Of a stretch of 64,000 nt of DNA, positions 25,932 through 35,303 are shown piece after piece (positions within the stretch are counted from its first letter, which is position 1; every line of letters starts with the position of its first letter). Location of the stretch: NCBI RefSeq assembly GCF_018398875.1, contig NZ_JAGWDK010000016.1:1-64000 (forward strand). The letters are read 5' to 3'. The notes beneath the pieces were generated by a model. It was not told the DNA's origin. It saw only the letters and a list, made by a program, of their open reading frames with translations, and did no database searches. This DNA comes from Bradyrhizobium sp. sGM-13. GTDB taxonomy: Bacteria; Pseudomonadota; Alphaproteobacteria; Rhizobiales; Xanthobacteraceae. Position numbers and translations under genes: made by a program.

Positions 25932-26819
25932 ATGACCCAGTTTGATGGCGAACTGTCGCCTCCCTTCGAGATCGTGGAGCCGCAGCGCTGGCGGGCGCCG
26001 ATCATCTTCAACTCGCCCCATTCCGGTTCGGTCTACCCGTCCGAATTCCTCAACGCCTCCCGGATTGACCTCGCGGCGCTGCGCCGCTCCGAGGATTCGT
26101 TCATGGATGAATTGATCGGTGGTCTGAGCGACCAGGGCTTTCCGACGGTGCGGGTCAATTTCCCCCGTTCCTATGTCGACGTGAACCGCGAGCCCTATGA
26201 ACTCGATCCACGGATGTTCACCGGCCGCCTGCCGAGTTTTGCCAATACCCGCTCGATGCGGGTGGCCGGCGGCCTCGGCACCATCCCGCGCGTGGTCGGC
26301 GACGGGCAGGAAATCTATCGCGAGCGGCTTTCCGTCGATGACGCGCTGGGGCGGATCGAGGCGCTCTACAAGCCGTACCACCGCGCGCTGCGGCGGCTGA
26401 TCAACAAGGCCCATCAGGCGTTCGGGACCGTGATCCTGGTCGATTGCCACTCGATGCCGTCGGTCGGCGTGTCCAGAGACGAGCCGCGGCGGCCCGATAT
26501 CGTGATCGGCGATCGCTACGGCACCAGTTGCGCGAGCCTCTTGCCCGATGTTGTCGAGCACATCATGAGCGGGCTCGGCTATTCGATCGGCCGCAACAAG
26601 CCCTATGCCGGCGGCTTCATTACCGAGCACTACGGTAATCCTGCGAGCGGCCTGCATACTGTGCAGCTCGAACTCAACCGCGCGATCTACATGGATGAGC
26701 GGCGCAGGGAGCGCAGCCCGCGCTTTGCCCAGGTGGTGACTGATTTCGCGATGCTGGCGGACGCGCTGGCACAGGTGCCGCTCGGCGACCTCGGCCCGTT
26801 CCAGGCGGCGGCGGAGTGA
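25932..26819 (+). CDS. N-formylglutamate amidohydrolase family
   Basis: 295 aa. Family motifs IIFNSPHSGSVYPSEFL near the N terminus, PRSYVDVNREPYELDP and ILVDCHSMPSVG place it in the N-formylglutamate amidohydrolase (HutG-type) fold. The enzyme hydrolyses N-formyl-L-glutamate to glutamate and formate; members away from histidine-utilisation operons, as here, may act on other N-formyl or N-acyl amino acids. The start could also be the ATG at 25902, but its ribosome site is too close. Divergent from cpdR. Confidence 0.86.
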   Translation: MTQFDGELSPPFEIVEPQRWRAPIIFNSPHSGSVYPSEFLNASRIDLAALRRSEDSFMDELIGGLSDQGFPTVRVNFPRSYVDVNREPYELDPRMFTGRLPSFANTRSMRVAGGLGTIPRVVGDGQEIYRERLSVDDALGRIEALYKPYHRALRRLINKAHQAFGTVILVDCHSMPSVGVSRDEPRRPDIVIGDRYGTSCASLLPDVVEHIMSGLGYSIGRNKPYAGGFITEHYGNPASGLHTVQLELNRAIYMDERRRERSPRFAQVVTDFAMLADALAQVPLGDLGPFQAAAE

Positions 26820-26824
26820 CGCTT

Positions 26825-26923
26825 CGTCATTCCGGGGCACGCGAAGCGTGAACTATGGTGCGCAATTGCGCACCTGAGAATCTCGAGATTCCGGATCGCC
26901 GCTGCGCGACGTCCGGAATGACG
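26825..26923. repeat. type A palindromic repeat
   Basis: Arms CGTCATTCCGG and CCGGAATGACG with GCGCAATTGCGC and TCTCGAGA inside. Related to the elements at 4620 and 48774. Starts six bases after the previous stop codon. Confidence 0.75.
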
Positions 26924-26935
26924 TCTACCCCCAAA

Positions 26936-27015
26936 GAAAAAAGGGCCGCTTGAATGAACAAGCGGCCCAAGTCTAGGGAGGAAACGCCCAAGGAGGGCAG
27001 CGATAGCGCGAGGCG
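26936..27015 (-). ncRNA. mmgR: mmgR (suhB/alpha-r8) family small RNA
   Basis: Minus-strand transcript of about 80 nt inferred from structure. It ends in a strong intrinsic terminator: GGGCCGCTT, loop, AAGCGGCCC (26943-26968), then a run of six T. Upstream is a single-stranded TTTCCTCCCT (26975-26984, reverse strand), the anti-Shine-Dalgarno-like decamer I recall as conserved in MmgR, preceded by a small GCCC-TCCTT-GGGC hairpin. The Rfam family was originally named suhB because it lies near an inositol-monophosphatase-family gene, and such a gene (hisN) starts at 27384. MmgR in Sinorhizobium limits polyhydroxybutyrate accumulation with Hfq. The 5' end is approximate. Confidence 0.8.
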
Positions 27016-27383
27016 CTACCGCACCGCAACAATATGCGACCGCGCTGCACAAAAGGCAAGTGTTTTCGGATCTCTTTCGGTGCAAACCGGGTCACTCCGG
27101 CAAATCGGCAACACCGGCAGGTCTGGCCTTTTAGTTCAACTAAATCAAATACTTATGTATTTGACCGCGTCAGTTCCGTGCCTACTGCAGTGCTGGTATG
27201 CCAAAACTCGCGACTTCGTGATGGCCGGGCTAACCAAAAATCCACGCCTGAAACGAAGCCTTTCCGAAAGCGATTCGAAAGTCTGTTCGCAAGACGAATG
27301 GGAATAACGTGCCGTTAGCGATGCGCGGCAGCCCGGATTGGGCTAGGCAAGAGACGGCATTTCTAATGCGGTAAGGGACAGCC
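27016..27383. other. non-coding gap upstream of hisN
   Basis: About 370 bp. Should contain the promoter of the minus-strand sRNA and the promoter and leader of hisN. Its AT content is higher than the surroundings around 27130-27170. No ORF with a ribosome site, no repeat and no operator that I can support. Confidence 0.5.
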
Positions 27384-28163
27384 GTGACGGTCATCGATTT
27401 TACAGCGTTTATCGGGCGCCTTGCTACCGCTTCGGGCGAGACCATCCTGCCGTTCTTCCGAACCTCACTCTCGATCGACAACAAGAGCGCCAGCGATTTC
27501 GATCCGGTCACCGAGGCCGACCGCGCCGCCGAGGCGGTCATGCGCCGTCTGATCAAAGCCAATTTCCCCCAGCACGGCATCGTCGGCGAGGAATTCGGCA
27601 ACGAGCGCGAGAACGCCGATTATGTCTGGGTGCTCGATCCGATCGACGGCACCAAATCCTTCATCGCGGGATTTCCGATCTGGGGCACCCTGATCGCGCT
27701 CTTGCACAAGGGCACGCCGGTGTTCGGCATGATGCACCAGCCCTATATCGGCGAGCGCTTTTCCGGCGATAGCGGCTCGGCCCACTATTCCGGGCCATCC
27801 GGCGAGCGCCGGCTCACAGTGCGCCGCTGCGCGTCGCTAAAGGAGGCGACCTCCTTCACCACCAGTCCACTGCTGATGAATGCCGCCGACCGCGAGATCT
27901 TTGGCCGGGTCGAAAATGCGGTGAAGCTGTCGCGCTATGGCGGCGACTGCTATTCCTATTGCATGCTGGCGGCCGGCCATCTCGACCTCGTGGTCGAGAC
28001 CGAACTCAAGCCCTACGACATCGCGGCGTTAATCCCGATCGTCACCGGCGCCGGCGGTGTCGTCACCAATTGGGAGGGCGGACCCGCCCAGCGCGGCGGC
28101 CGCATCGTCGCCGCCGGCGACGCCCGCGTGCACGAGGCGGCGATGAAGCTGCTGAATGGCTAG
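27384..28163 (+). CDS. hisN: histidinol-phosphatase, inositol-monophosphatase fold
   Basis: 259 aa from a GTG with AGGGACAG upstream. Metal-binding motifs of the IMPase superfamily: GEEFG (68-72), WVLDPIDGTKSF (82-93, D85 and D88) and the late Asp in ELKPYDIAAL. The DPIDGTKSFIAG form with F and G after the lysine is the pattern of HisN-type histidinol phosphate phosphatases rather than inositol enzymes (which usually read DGTTNF). It would catalyse the penultimate step of histidine synthesis. Linked to the mmgR-like RNA as in other Rhizobiales. Confidence 0.85.
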   Translation: MTVIDFTAFIGRLATASGETILPFFRTSLSIDNKSASDFDPVTEADRAAEAVMRRLIKANFPQHGIVGEEFGNERENADYVWVLDPIDGTKSFIAGFPIWGTLIALLHKGTPVFGMMHQPYIGERFSGDSGSAHYSGPSGERRLTVRRCASLKEATSFTTSPLLMNAADREIFGRVENAVKLSRYGGDCYSYCMLAAGHLDLVVETELKPYDIAALIPIVTGAGGVVTNWEGGPAQRGGRIVAAGDARVHEAAMKLLNG

Positions 28164-28185
28164 CAGCACAGGACCCTAGAGCCCG

Positions 28186-28713
28186 ATGGACGCATTGATC
28201 GTTGTCGATATGCAGGTCGGGCTTCTCAATGGGAAACCGAAGCACGATCTGAGCGGCATCATCGAGCGCATCAACCGGCTCGCCGCCAGCGTCCGCGAAC
28301 GGTCAGGCGTGGTGATTTTCGTGCAGCATTGCAGCGGCGCGGAAGACGATTTCGTGCCGGGCACGTCGGGCTGGGCGCTTCTGCCGGAGTTGAATCGCGC
28401 GGCTGCCGACATCGTGATTCGCAAGACCCTGAACGACCCCTTCGCCGAGACCGATCTCGCCGCGCGCCTGAAGGAAATCGCGCCCGACCGGATCCTCATC
28501 ACGGGGTGGGCAACCGATCTTTGCGTCGATGCAACGGTCCGATCGGCCGTTTCGAACCATTACGACGTTGTGGTGGTGACCGACGGCCACACTGTGAACG
28601 ACCGGCCCCATCTCGACGCCGCGAGCGTCATTCGTCACCACAACTGGGTCTGGAGTCACTTGATCTCGCAGCGATCGGTCAGGCTCGCACGTACAGACGA
28701 ACTCCTGCTTTGA
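28186..28713 (+). CDS. cysteine hydrolase, isochorismatase-like family
   Basis: 175 aa. Catalytic triad positions of the isochorismatase-like fold are visible: D8 (LIVVDMQVGLLNG), K80 (DIVIRKTLNDPF) and C113 (GWATDLCVDATVR). Members hydrolyse amides such as nicotinamide, or isochorismate; this one is a generic family member. Starts 22 bp after hisN, so probably co-transcribed, with no clear functional link. Confidence 0.87.
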   Translation: MDALIVVDMQVGLLNGKPKHDLSGIIERINRLAASVRERSGVVIFVQHCSGAEDDFVPGTSGWALLPELNRAAADIVIRKTLNDPFAETDLAARLKEIAPDRILITGWATDLCVDATVRSAVSNHYDVVVVTDGHTVNDRPHLDAASVIRHHNWVWSHLISQRSVRLARTDELLL

Positions 28714-28815
28714 CGAGACTCGGCTTCCCCTGCAACCGACGGGACCTTGCATAGCACTGTCCATCGCGTACGATGCCCCGAACGCGCACGTTAGATGCGG
28801 GATCGGGGAGCACTC

Positions 28816-29784
28816 ATGAGACCGCTGAGCAAGTTGCTTGCTGGATTGATGCTGCTCGTATTGCCGGCGCTAGCCTCGGCGCAGGATTTCCCGAGCAAAC
28901 CGATCAAGCTGATCGTGCCGTTCCCGGCCGGCGGCCCCAACGACATCATTGCGCGGCTGGTCGGCCAGCGCATGTCGGAAATCACAAGGCAGCCGATCGT
29001 GATCGACAATCGCGGCGGCCAGGGCGGCGTGCTCGGCACGGATGCGGTCGCAAAGGCGGCGCGCGACGGCTACACCATCGGAATCGTGAGCGCGAGTGCG
29101 CTGGTCATCAACCCGGCGATGGAAAAGGTGCCCTACGACGTGGCGAAGGATTTCGCGCCGGTCACGCTGGTCACGACAGTGCCGGAGATGCTGGTCGTCG
29201 CCAGCAACGTGCCCGCCGGCGACATGAAGGAACTGATCGCGCTCGCCAAGGCACAGCCCGGGAAACTCAATTTTGCATCCGCCGGTGTCGGCGGCATGCC
29301 GCACCTTGCCGGTGAACTGCTCAAACAGACGGCCGGAATTGACATCGTGCACGTGCCATACCGGGGCGCTGCACCCGCCATCAACGATCTGCTCGGCCAG
29401 CAGGTGCAGATGGCGTTCCTCGATCTGCCGGTGCTGCTGCCGCATATCAAGGCAGGCAGCCTGCGCCCGATTGCCCTTGGCGCGCCCAAACGTGCGCCCA
29501 CCTCACCTGACGTGCCGACCACCGCGGAAGTCGGCATGCCGGATCTCCTGATCGAAAACTGGTACGGCATGATCGCGCCGGCCGGAGTGCCCGGGGCGAT
29601 CGTCGCCACCCTGAACCGCATCGCCAACGAGGCGATGAACGATCCGCAGGTGAAGCAGAGGCTTGCAGATCAAGGCCTGACGGTTGCCGGCAACACGCCG
29701 GGGCATTTTCGCGACTACATCGGAACTGAGGCCCAAAGGTGGGCGCGCGTCATCAAGGCTGCCGGCCTCGCCACCGGCAAGTAA
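28816..29784 (+). CDS. Bug/TctC-type periplasmic solute-binding protein
   Basis: 322 aa from an ATG after GGGGAG. A signal peptide ends near ALASAQD (about 22). Typical Bug motifs: FPSKPIKLIVPFPAGGPND, IDNRGGQGGVLGTD, HVPYRGAAPAINDLLGQQVQ and NWYGMIAPAGVP. Bug proteins bind carboxylates or other small molecules for tripartite tricarboxylate transporters; no TctA/TctB membrane genes are next to it, which is common for orphan Bug proteins. Ligand unknown. Convergent with a LysR gene. Confidence 0.9.
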   Translation: MRPLSKLLAGLMLLVLPALASAQDFPSKPIKLIVPFPAGGPNDIIARLVGQRMSEITRQPIVIDNRGGQGGVLGTDAVAKAARDGYTIGIVSASALVINPAMEKVPYDVAKDFAPVTLVTTVPEMLVVASNVPAGDMKELIALAKAQPGKLNFASAGVGGMPHLAGELLKQTAGIDIVHVPYRGAAPAINDLLGQQVQMAFLDLPVLLPHIKAGSLRPIALGAPKRAPTSPDVPTTAEVGMPDLLIENWYGMIAPAGVPGAIVATLNRIANEAMNDPQVKQRLADQGLTVAGNTPGHFRDYIGTEAQRWARVIKAAGLATGK

Positions 29785-29829
29785 CGCCGGGCTTTCCCAG
29801 ACCGTCAGCATTCGCGCTGCCTCACATGC

Positions 29830-30723
29830 TCAACGTGGCGCAGATTTGCGCAGGTGCTCGGCCAATTGCTGCGCGGGCTTGGGCAGCGCCCGAAAGCTCC
29901 GCGCGCAGATCACGAGCCGCCGGTTGGCCCAGGCGTCCCTGATCCTGATGACATTGATCTTCATCGATCTCGCGCATCGCTTTGCCGCGACTTCAGGCAT
30001 CACGCCAATCCCGATGCCGGCGGCGACCATCTGACCAATCGCATCGAAATTGTTCAGCCGCGCACGAAAGCGCAGCCGCGCGCCGAGACGCGCGGCGTGT
30101 CCGCTCACATGGGCGTGCAGCGCGATCGAACTGATCAAGCCGACGAAATCGCGCTCGACCACTTCGGCGAAATCGACCTGCCGCCGATTAGCCAGTTCGT
30201 CGTTGCGCGCGGCAACCAGCACCAGCCGATCCTCGCTGAACGGCATCCGCTCGATACTGTCTGCAAGCGCGTGTTCTGCCGCAAGCCCGAGATCGGCGGC
30301 ACCGATGACGATGGCGCGGGCAATGTCGCTGCTTTCGCGTTCCTCGACGTCGATTGAAATGTTGGGATGTGCGGCCAGAAAGGCAGCCAACGTCTTCGGC
30401 AGATATTCCGAAAGCCCCGACGTGTTGGCGAGGAAGCGGACGGTGGCTTTCATGCCGTGGGCAAAGTCGGCGAGGTCGCCGCGCATGGTCTCGATGTTGT
30501 GGAGCACGATCCTGGCATGGTCGAGCAGGCTTTCGCCGGCCGGCGTCAACTCGACGCCGCGGCGGCCGCGCGTGAGCAGCGAAACGCCGAGCGCTTCTTC
30601 CAGGCCCTTGATCCGCTCACTCGCCGACGCCAGCGCGAGATGGACCCGCTGCGCGCCATTGGTGATGCTGCGGGTCTCGGCCACGGCGACGAAGAGCTGA
30701 AGATCGACCAGATCAAAACGCAT
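29830..30723 (-). CDS. LysR family transcriptional regulator
   Basis: 297 aa. N-terminal winged helix (LQLFVAVAETRSITNGAQRVHLALASASERIKGLEEALGVSLLTR split over about residues 8-50) and a C-terminal periplasmic-binding-protein-like effector domain. AGGGAAT precedes the start. Divergent from the TauE/SafE gene, with a type B repeat in the gap, so it likely controls that exporter and itself (inference). Confidence 0.9.
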   Translation of the reverse strand: MRFDLVDLQLFVAVAETRSITNGAQRVHLALASASERIKGLEEALGVSLLTRGRRGVELTPAGESLLDHARIVLHNIETMRGDLADFAHGMKATVRFLANTSGLSEYLPKTLAAFLAAHPNISIDVEERESSDIARAIVIGAADLGLAAEHALADSIERMPFSEDRLVLVAARNDELANRRQVDFAEVVERDFVGLISSIALHAHVSGHAARLGARLRFRARLNNFDAIGQMVAAGIGIGVMPEVAAKRCARSMKINVIRIRDAWANRRLVICARSFRALPKPAQQLAEHLRKSAPR

Positions 30724-30742
30724 GGGGATTCCCTGTGGAGCC

Positions 30743-30820
30743 CGTCATTGCGAGCGCAGCGAAGCAATCCATTCTTTCTTAGCGCCCGAGATGGATTGCT
30801 TCGCCTTGCTCGCAATGACG
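30743..30820. repeat. type B palindromic repeat
   Basis: Arms CGTCATTGCGAGCGCAGCG and CTCGCAATGACG, with AATCCAT / ATGGATT inside. Related to 44130-44214 and to the outer arms at 4590-4750. Confidence 0.78.
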
Positions 30821-30908
30821 GAGAATAACATCGGCCTTCGATATAGCCGAAGGCTGTCTCCGTAATCTCCAGATTGTGCCTGATACGCCGATAGGTCAAT
30901 GTCCGCCC

Positions 30909-31661
30909 ATGTTCGATTCCTTGCTCATTCTCATCGCGGCGGCGTTCCTGCTGGCCGGCTTCATCAAGGGCGTGATCGGGCTCGGCCTGCCGACGGTATC
31001 GATGGGCCTGCTCGCGGTGACGATGCCGCCGGCGCAAGCGATTGCGATCATGATCGTGCCGGCGATCGTCACCAATATCTGGCAGACCTTCAGCGGCCCG
31101 TATTTGCGCGACATCATGCGGCGGCTGTGGCCGCTGATGGCCGGCACCGTCGCCGGCATCTGGCTGAACGCGGGACTGTTGACCGGCCCCTACGCGCCCT
31201 ATGGCACCGTCGTTCTCGGCACGCTGCTGGTGATCTACGCGATCCTCGGCCTCAGCAAGCTCCACTTCAAGGTCGCACGCCGCGACGAGAGATGGATCGG
31301 CGGTATCGTCGGCCTGATTACCGGCGTCGTGTCGGCCGCAACCGGTGTTCAGGTGATCCCGTCGATGCCTTATCTGCAGGCGATCGGCATGGAGAAGGAC
31401 GAGCTGGTGCAGGCGCTCGGCGTGTTCTTTACCGTCGCCACAGTGGCGCTCGCCTTCAATCTCACCACCGCGGGCCTGCTGACGGCGGCAACCGCGCTGC
31501 CCGGCGCCGTCGCGATGGTGGCGTCCTTTACCGGCATGTTCATCGGACAGGCGGTACGCAATCGCATGCAGCCGGACGTGTTCCGCCGCTGGTTCCTGAT
31601 CGCCATGATCTTGCTCGGCCTCTATCTTGCCGGCAGCGCCTTCGTGAAAATCCACGGCTGA
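30909..31661 (+). CDS. TauE/SafE family sulfite/organic anion exporter
   Basis: 250 aa membrane protein with about eight helices in two halves; the family signature GFIKGVIGLGLPTVSMGLLA is near the N terminus and the echo GIVGLITGVVSAATGVQVIP in the second half. Members export sulfite, sulfoacetate or other anions across the inner membrane. The start at 30909 gives a normal N terminus beginning MFDSLLILIAAAFLLAG. Divergent from a LysR regulator. Substrate not readable. Confidence 0.87.
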   Translation: MFDSLLILIAAAFLLAGFIKGVIGLGLPTVSMGLLAVTMPPAQAIAIMIVPAIVTNIWQTFSGPYLRDIMRRLWPLMAGTVAGIWLNAGLLTGPYAPYGTVVLGTLLVIYAILGLSKLHFKVARRDERWIGGIVGLITGVVSAATGVQVIPSMPYLQAIGMEKDELVQALGVFFTVATVALAFNLTTAGLLTAATALPGAVAMVASFTGMFIGQAVRNRMQPDVFRRWFLIAMILLGLYLAGSAFVKIHG

Positions 31662-31665
31662 AGCA

Positions 31666-32329
31666 TCAGCGCGCCTCCAGCATCCCCACGCGGATACCGA
31701 GATAGACGAACAGCCCGCCGAGCGCGCGGTTGATCCAGGCTACCGCGCCGGCCGATTGCCGGATACGGCTCGCGGCCCGGGCCGCGAAGGCGGCGATGCA
31801 AAAACACCACAACGTCCCGCTGGTGATGAAGATCAGGCCGAGCACCAGAAACGCCAGCGTCTTGTGGGCCGACTCCGCCGCCACGAACTGCGGCAGGAAC
31901 GCCAGAAAGAACAGCGCCACCTTCGGATTGAGCGCGTTGGTCAGGGCGCCCTGCCAGAACACGCGGGCAAGCGAAGTCTCGCTGCCTGCCGAGCCATTGG
32001 CTGCCACCCCGGCCTCCGCCAAGCGGGCGCGAACGCGACAGCAGCATCTGGACACCCGTAAACAGCAGGTAGGCGGCCCCGACCCATTTCAGGACCGCAA
32101 AGGCGGCAGATGACGTCATCAAGAGCGCCGACAGGCCGATGGCGGCGCCGAACACGTGAACGAGGCAGCCGGCACTGATCCCGGTCGCCGCCGCCGCCCC
32201 GCCGCGCCATCCGAACTGGATGCTACGGCCGATAATGTAGGCCGTGTCCGGCCCCGGGGTGATATTGAGCAGCAGGCCCGAGAGGATGAATAGCCAGAGT
32301 TGGTGAATGCCGAGCATCTCTATCATCAT
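31666..32329 (-). pseudogene. LysE/RhtB family amino-acid exporter with a frameshift
   Basis: The N-terminal half (from 32329, after AAGGGAACC) reads as a LysE exporter: LSGLLLNITPGPDTAYIIGRS, HVFGAAIGLSALL, AVLKWVGAAYLLFTGVQMLL. The C-terminal half is in another frame from about 32035 down: FWQGALTNALNPKVALFFLA, FLPQFV and WINRALGGLFVYLGIRV. Joining the two needs a one-base shift near 32010-32040, within a GC-rich stretch. Together they give a normal-length transporter, so the break is recent or a sequencing error. Convergent with the TauE/SafE gene, separated by only 4 bp. Confidence 0.85.
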
Positions 32330-32513
32330 TTGATGGTTCCCTTGGCCCAGCAGCCCTATTGCGCACATGCCAATCCCTTAGGGATTGCAGTACTATCATG
32401 AGCAAATCGGGCTTCCACCAGATTGCGCATATTTTATAAACATTGGAATTGGTTGGCTGACCGCGTAGTGGTTATCCTGCCCGCTCGGGTGTCATTGGGG
32501 ATATAGTGGGGAT

Positions 32514-34325
32514 ATGGAAAGACGCCTGGCAGCCATCGTCTGCGCTGACGTCGCCGGCTACTCCCGAATGATGGGAGCCGACGAGGCGGGGACGCATGCC
32601 ACGTTCAAGGCCCATAGAAGCGCGATCTATCCGATCATCCTCAATCACGGCGGCCGTCTGGTGAAGAACACCGGCGACGGCTTCCTCCTCGAATTTCCCT
32701 CTATCGTCGGCGCCATCGAGGCCGCGGTCGCGATGCAGATGGTGATGGCGGAGCGTAACGAGCACCTGCCCGCCGATCGCGCCATGCAGTTTCGCATGGG
32801 CATCCACATGGGCGACGTGATGGCCGACGAGGACGAGGTGTTCGGCGATGATGTCAACATCGCGGTCCGCCTCGAATCGGTTGCTGCTCCCGGCGGCGTG
32901 GCGGTGTCGGGCAAGGCCTGTCATGAAGCGGGCAAGCGCCTCAGCGTCACATTCGTCGACGCCGGTCCCTACCGGTTCAAGAACATCGAGGAGCCGATCC
33001 ATGTCTGGACCTGGCAGCCCGGGGGGGTCGATAGCAGCCCGGCCCGTAAAGCCGAGTCCGAGACATCGGCTACCAACCTGCCAGCCCAATATCGCACCGC
33101 GATCGTGGGCGTGCTGCCGTTCACGAACTTGAGCGAAAGCGCGGACGAGTATTTTTCCGACGGGCTGACCGAGGACCTTATCCACGCGCTATCACTGCAA
33201 TCGTTCTATCGGGTACTGAGCCGCAACTCGACGTTCTCGTTCAAGGGCAAGAACGTGAGCACGCGCCTGATCGCGCGCGAGATCGATGCCAGCTACCTGA
33301 TCCAGGGCTCGGTGCGCCGCGCCGCCAACAAGATCCGCGTCACCGCCGACTTGATCGCGCCCGAAACCGGCGAGCAATTATGGACCGGCCGGTTCGACCG
33401 CGACATGGGCGACCTGTTCGCGATGCAGGACGAGCTCACCACCAGCCTGTCGGCGGCGATCGCGGCCGAAATCTACCGGGCGGAAGCCTCCGCCCCGCCC
33501 CGCTCCTCGTCGAACGACATCACCGCTTGGGATCGTTTCCTCAAGGGGCTGTCGTACTACTACCTGCACAGCAAGGCTGACTACGAAACCGCGATCAGCC
33601 TGTTCAAGGAAGCCATCGCACTCGATCCGACGCTGTCGATCGCGCGCGCCTATCTCGCCACCATTCTGACTCAGGGTGTCCACTTCGGATGGATCAAGAG
33701 CACGCGCGAATTGTGGGACTCCGCGATGGAACTCGCAGTGAGCAGCGTCCGACTCGATCCCCGTTCGTCCTTTGCGTTTCAGATTCTGGGCTATCTGCAC
33801 GCGCAGGAGGGTCACTTCGAGGCGGCGATGGATGCCGCCAAGCGGGCGGTAGGGCTTAACCCATACGATATGGGCGCCCGTGGCGTGCTCGGCGTATGTC
33901 ATCTCGTGAACGGAGAACACCGGCAGGCGATCGAACTGTTTACGATGGCGGCGCAGCAGGGCAACAACGACCCCAGATATCAATGGGCGGCAGTGAACGC
34001 ATTCAGCCATTATATGCTCGGACAATATGATGCTTCGCTGTCGTGGGCGCGCGAGGCCTTGTACACCAATCCCAATCACCTTCAGGCACTCGCGATCCGG
34101 GCTGCGGCTCTGGCACAATTGGGCAGGACTGCGGAAGCAGCAAACGCTGCCGAAGTTTTGCTGAGCAACTATCCCGGCCTGACCGTCGACCGGCACTTGC
34201 GCAATTTCCGCTGGAAGCTGCCGGCCGATATTGCCCATTACCGCGACGGCCTTGTGAAGGCCGGCATCCCCTTCACCAGATTGACCCTTGTCGAATCCTC
34301 GCCAAGGCTTGCCGCAGATTCCTGA
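32514..34325 (+). CDS. class III adenylate/guanylate cyclase with TolB-like and TPR domains (second copy)
   Basis: 603 aa with the same plan as the protein at 23088. Cyclase head: first metal Asp in VCADVAGYSRMM (D12), second in KNTGDGFLLEF (D55), and EVFGDDVNIAVRLE. TolB-like domain VGVLPFTNLSESADEYFSDG, then TPR repeats (LFKEAIALDPTLSIARAYL, AKRAVGLNPYDMGARGVLG). GGGGAT before the ATG is the ribosome site, and GGGGATAT occurs twice just upstream. The two cyclases are clearly diverged paralogues, not a recent duplication. Confidence 0.87.
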   Translation: MERRLAAIVCADVAGYSRMMGADEAGTHATFKAHRSAIYPIILNHGGRLVKNTGDGFLLEFPSIVGAIEAAVAMQMVMAERNEHLPADRAMQFRMGIHMGDVMADEDEVFGDDVNIAVRLESVAAPGGVAVSGKACHEAGKRLSVTFVDAGPYRFKNIEEPIHVWTWQPGGVDSSPARKAESETSATNLPAQYRTAIVGVLPFTNLSESADEYFSDGLTEDLIHALSLQSFYRVLSRNSTFSFKGKNVSTRLIAREIDASYLIQGSVRRAANKIRVTADLIAPETGEQLWTGRFDRDMGDLFAMQDELTTSLSAAIAAEIYRAEASAPPRSSSNDITAWDRFLKGLSYYYLHSKADYETAISLFKEAIALDPTLSIARAYLATILTQGVHFGWIKSTRELWDSAMELAVSSVRLDPRSSFAFQILGYLHAQEGHFEAAMDAAKRAVGLNPYDMGARGVLGVCHLVNGEHRQAIELFTMAAQQGNNDPRYQWAAVNAFSHYMLGQYDASLSWAREALYTNPNHLQALAIRAAALAQLGRTAEAANAAEVLLSNYPGLTVDRHLRNFRWKLPADIAHYRDGLVKAGIPFTRLTLVESSPRLAADS

Positions 34326-34482
34326 GCGTCTGTGAGCCGGTCGGTTGACACAGCGTCGAATTCCGCCAAAACTTGCCACACCCTGAAGTAGCGCCCCGCC
34401 GAATTTCCTTTTCAAAACCGTCATCCGCTCCGCGTCGGTGACAGGCCATTTTTCATATTCGGCGCCTTTGAGGATTTGAGCC

Positions 34483-35157
34483 ATGTCAGACCACCACATT
34501 GCCACCGCCCCGGGCGCTGCGCCTGCCGGGCAGTTTCCCGTTTCGCCCGATAATCCCTGCCCCTTCCTGCGAGCCTTGGTCGCCAACGGTTATGTCGGCG
34601 GCCACGTCGTGCCGCTCTCGCAACTCTCCGAAATGATCGGATTGGCAAGCGGCGAAACCGGCTCGGCCCAAAAAGAGGTGCGGCGGAAAGCCTGGATGGT
34701 CGCCGTCATTGCCAACGGCCTTGGGCCGCTGCGCGTATTCAAGAGCGCAACGTCCGGCGCCGTGCTCGACGAGCTGCGCAACGGCCCGCTCGACAAGCAT
34801 GGCGGCGGTTCACGCATTCTCGACGCCGAAGCAAACGTCCACGAAGACCAAATCGAACGGCTCGCCAGCTTCGGCAAGGACTGCAAAGATCTCGCTGGAG
34901 CCATCGAGATCGGGCTGACAGCACAGGAGATCGAGGCCTTCATGGCAGACAATATCAAGCGCGACGGCGATGCCGCGCGTTGGTATTATCCGATCCTGAT
35001 GAAGGGTGAATGGCCGGTCCTATTGAAGATCCTCGGCAAGGGCGAAGGCGAGGCACGTTACCTCAGCGTCACCGAGGTCAGGACGCTGTTCGTCGAGCGG
35101 CGGCTGCCGGAACGAATTACGGCACGGCTGCCGAAGCCGGCGGCTGCCAAGATCTGA
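34483..35157 (+). CDS. protein of unknown function
   Basis: 224 aa, soluble, no signal peptide or membrane helix. The N terminus has NPCPFLRALVANGYVGGHVVPLSQL; the middle has helical charged stretches (EDQIERLASFGKDCKDLAGA), ending with ERRLPERITARLPKP. GAGGATTTGAGCC precedes the start. The NPCPFLRALVAN opening looks like a conserved N-terminal block but I do not recognise the family. Confidence 0.7.
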   Translation: MSDHHIATAPGAAPAGQFPVSPDNPCPFLRALVANGYVGGHVVPLSQLSEMIGLASGETGSAQKEVRRKAWMVAVIANGLGPLRVFKSATSGAVLDELRNGPLDKHGGGSRILDAEANVHEDQIERLASFGKDCKDLAGAIEIGLTAQEIEAFMADNIKRDGDAARWYYPILMKGEWPVLLKILGKGEGEARYLSVTEVRTLFVERRLPERITARLPKPAAAKI

Positions 35158-35303
35158 GCTCTCGTGTCCCGGACGCGGGTGCAGCGTGTAACGCTGCTCC
35201 GCAGCGGCGGGACCTACTTATGGACCCCGGATCAGCAGCGCACCACGCCGCTTGCGCGACGCGCTGCGCAGCATCCGGGGCACCCCGGCGCGTACTTGCG
35301 CAA

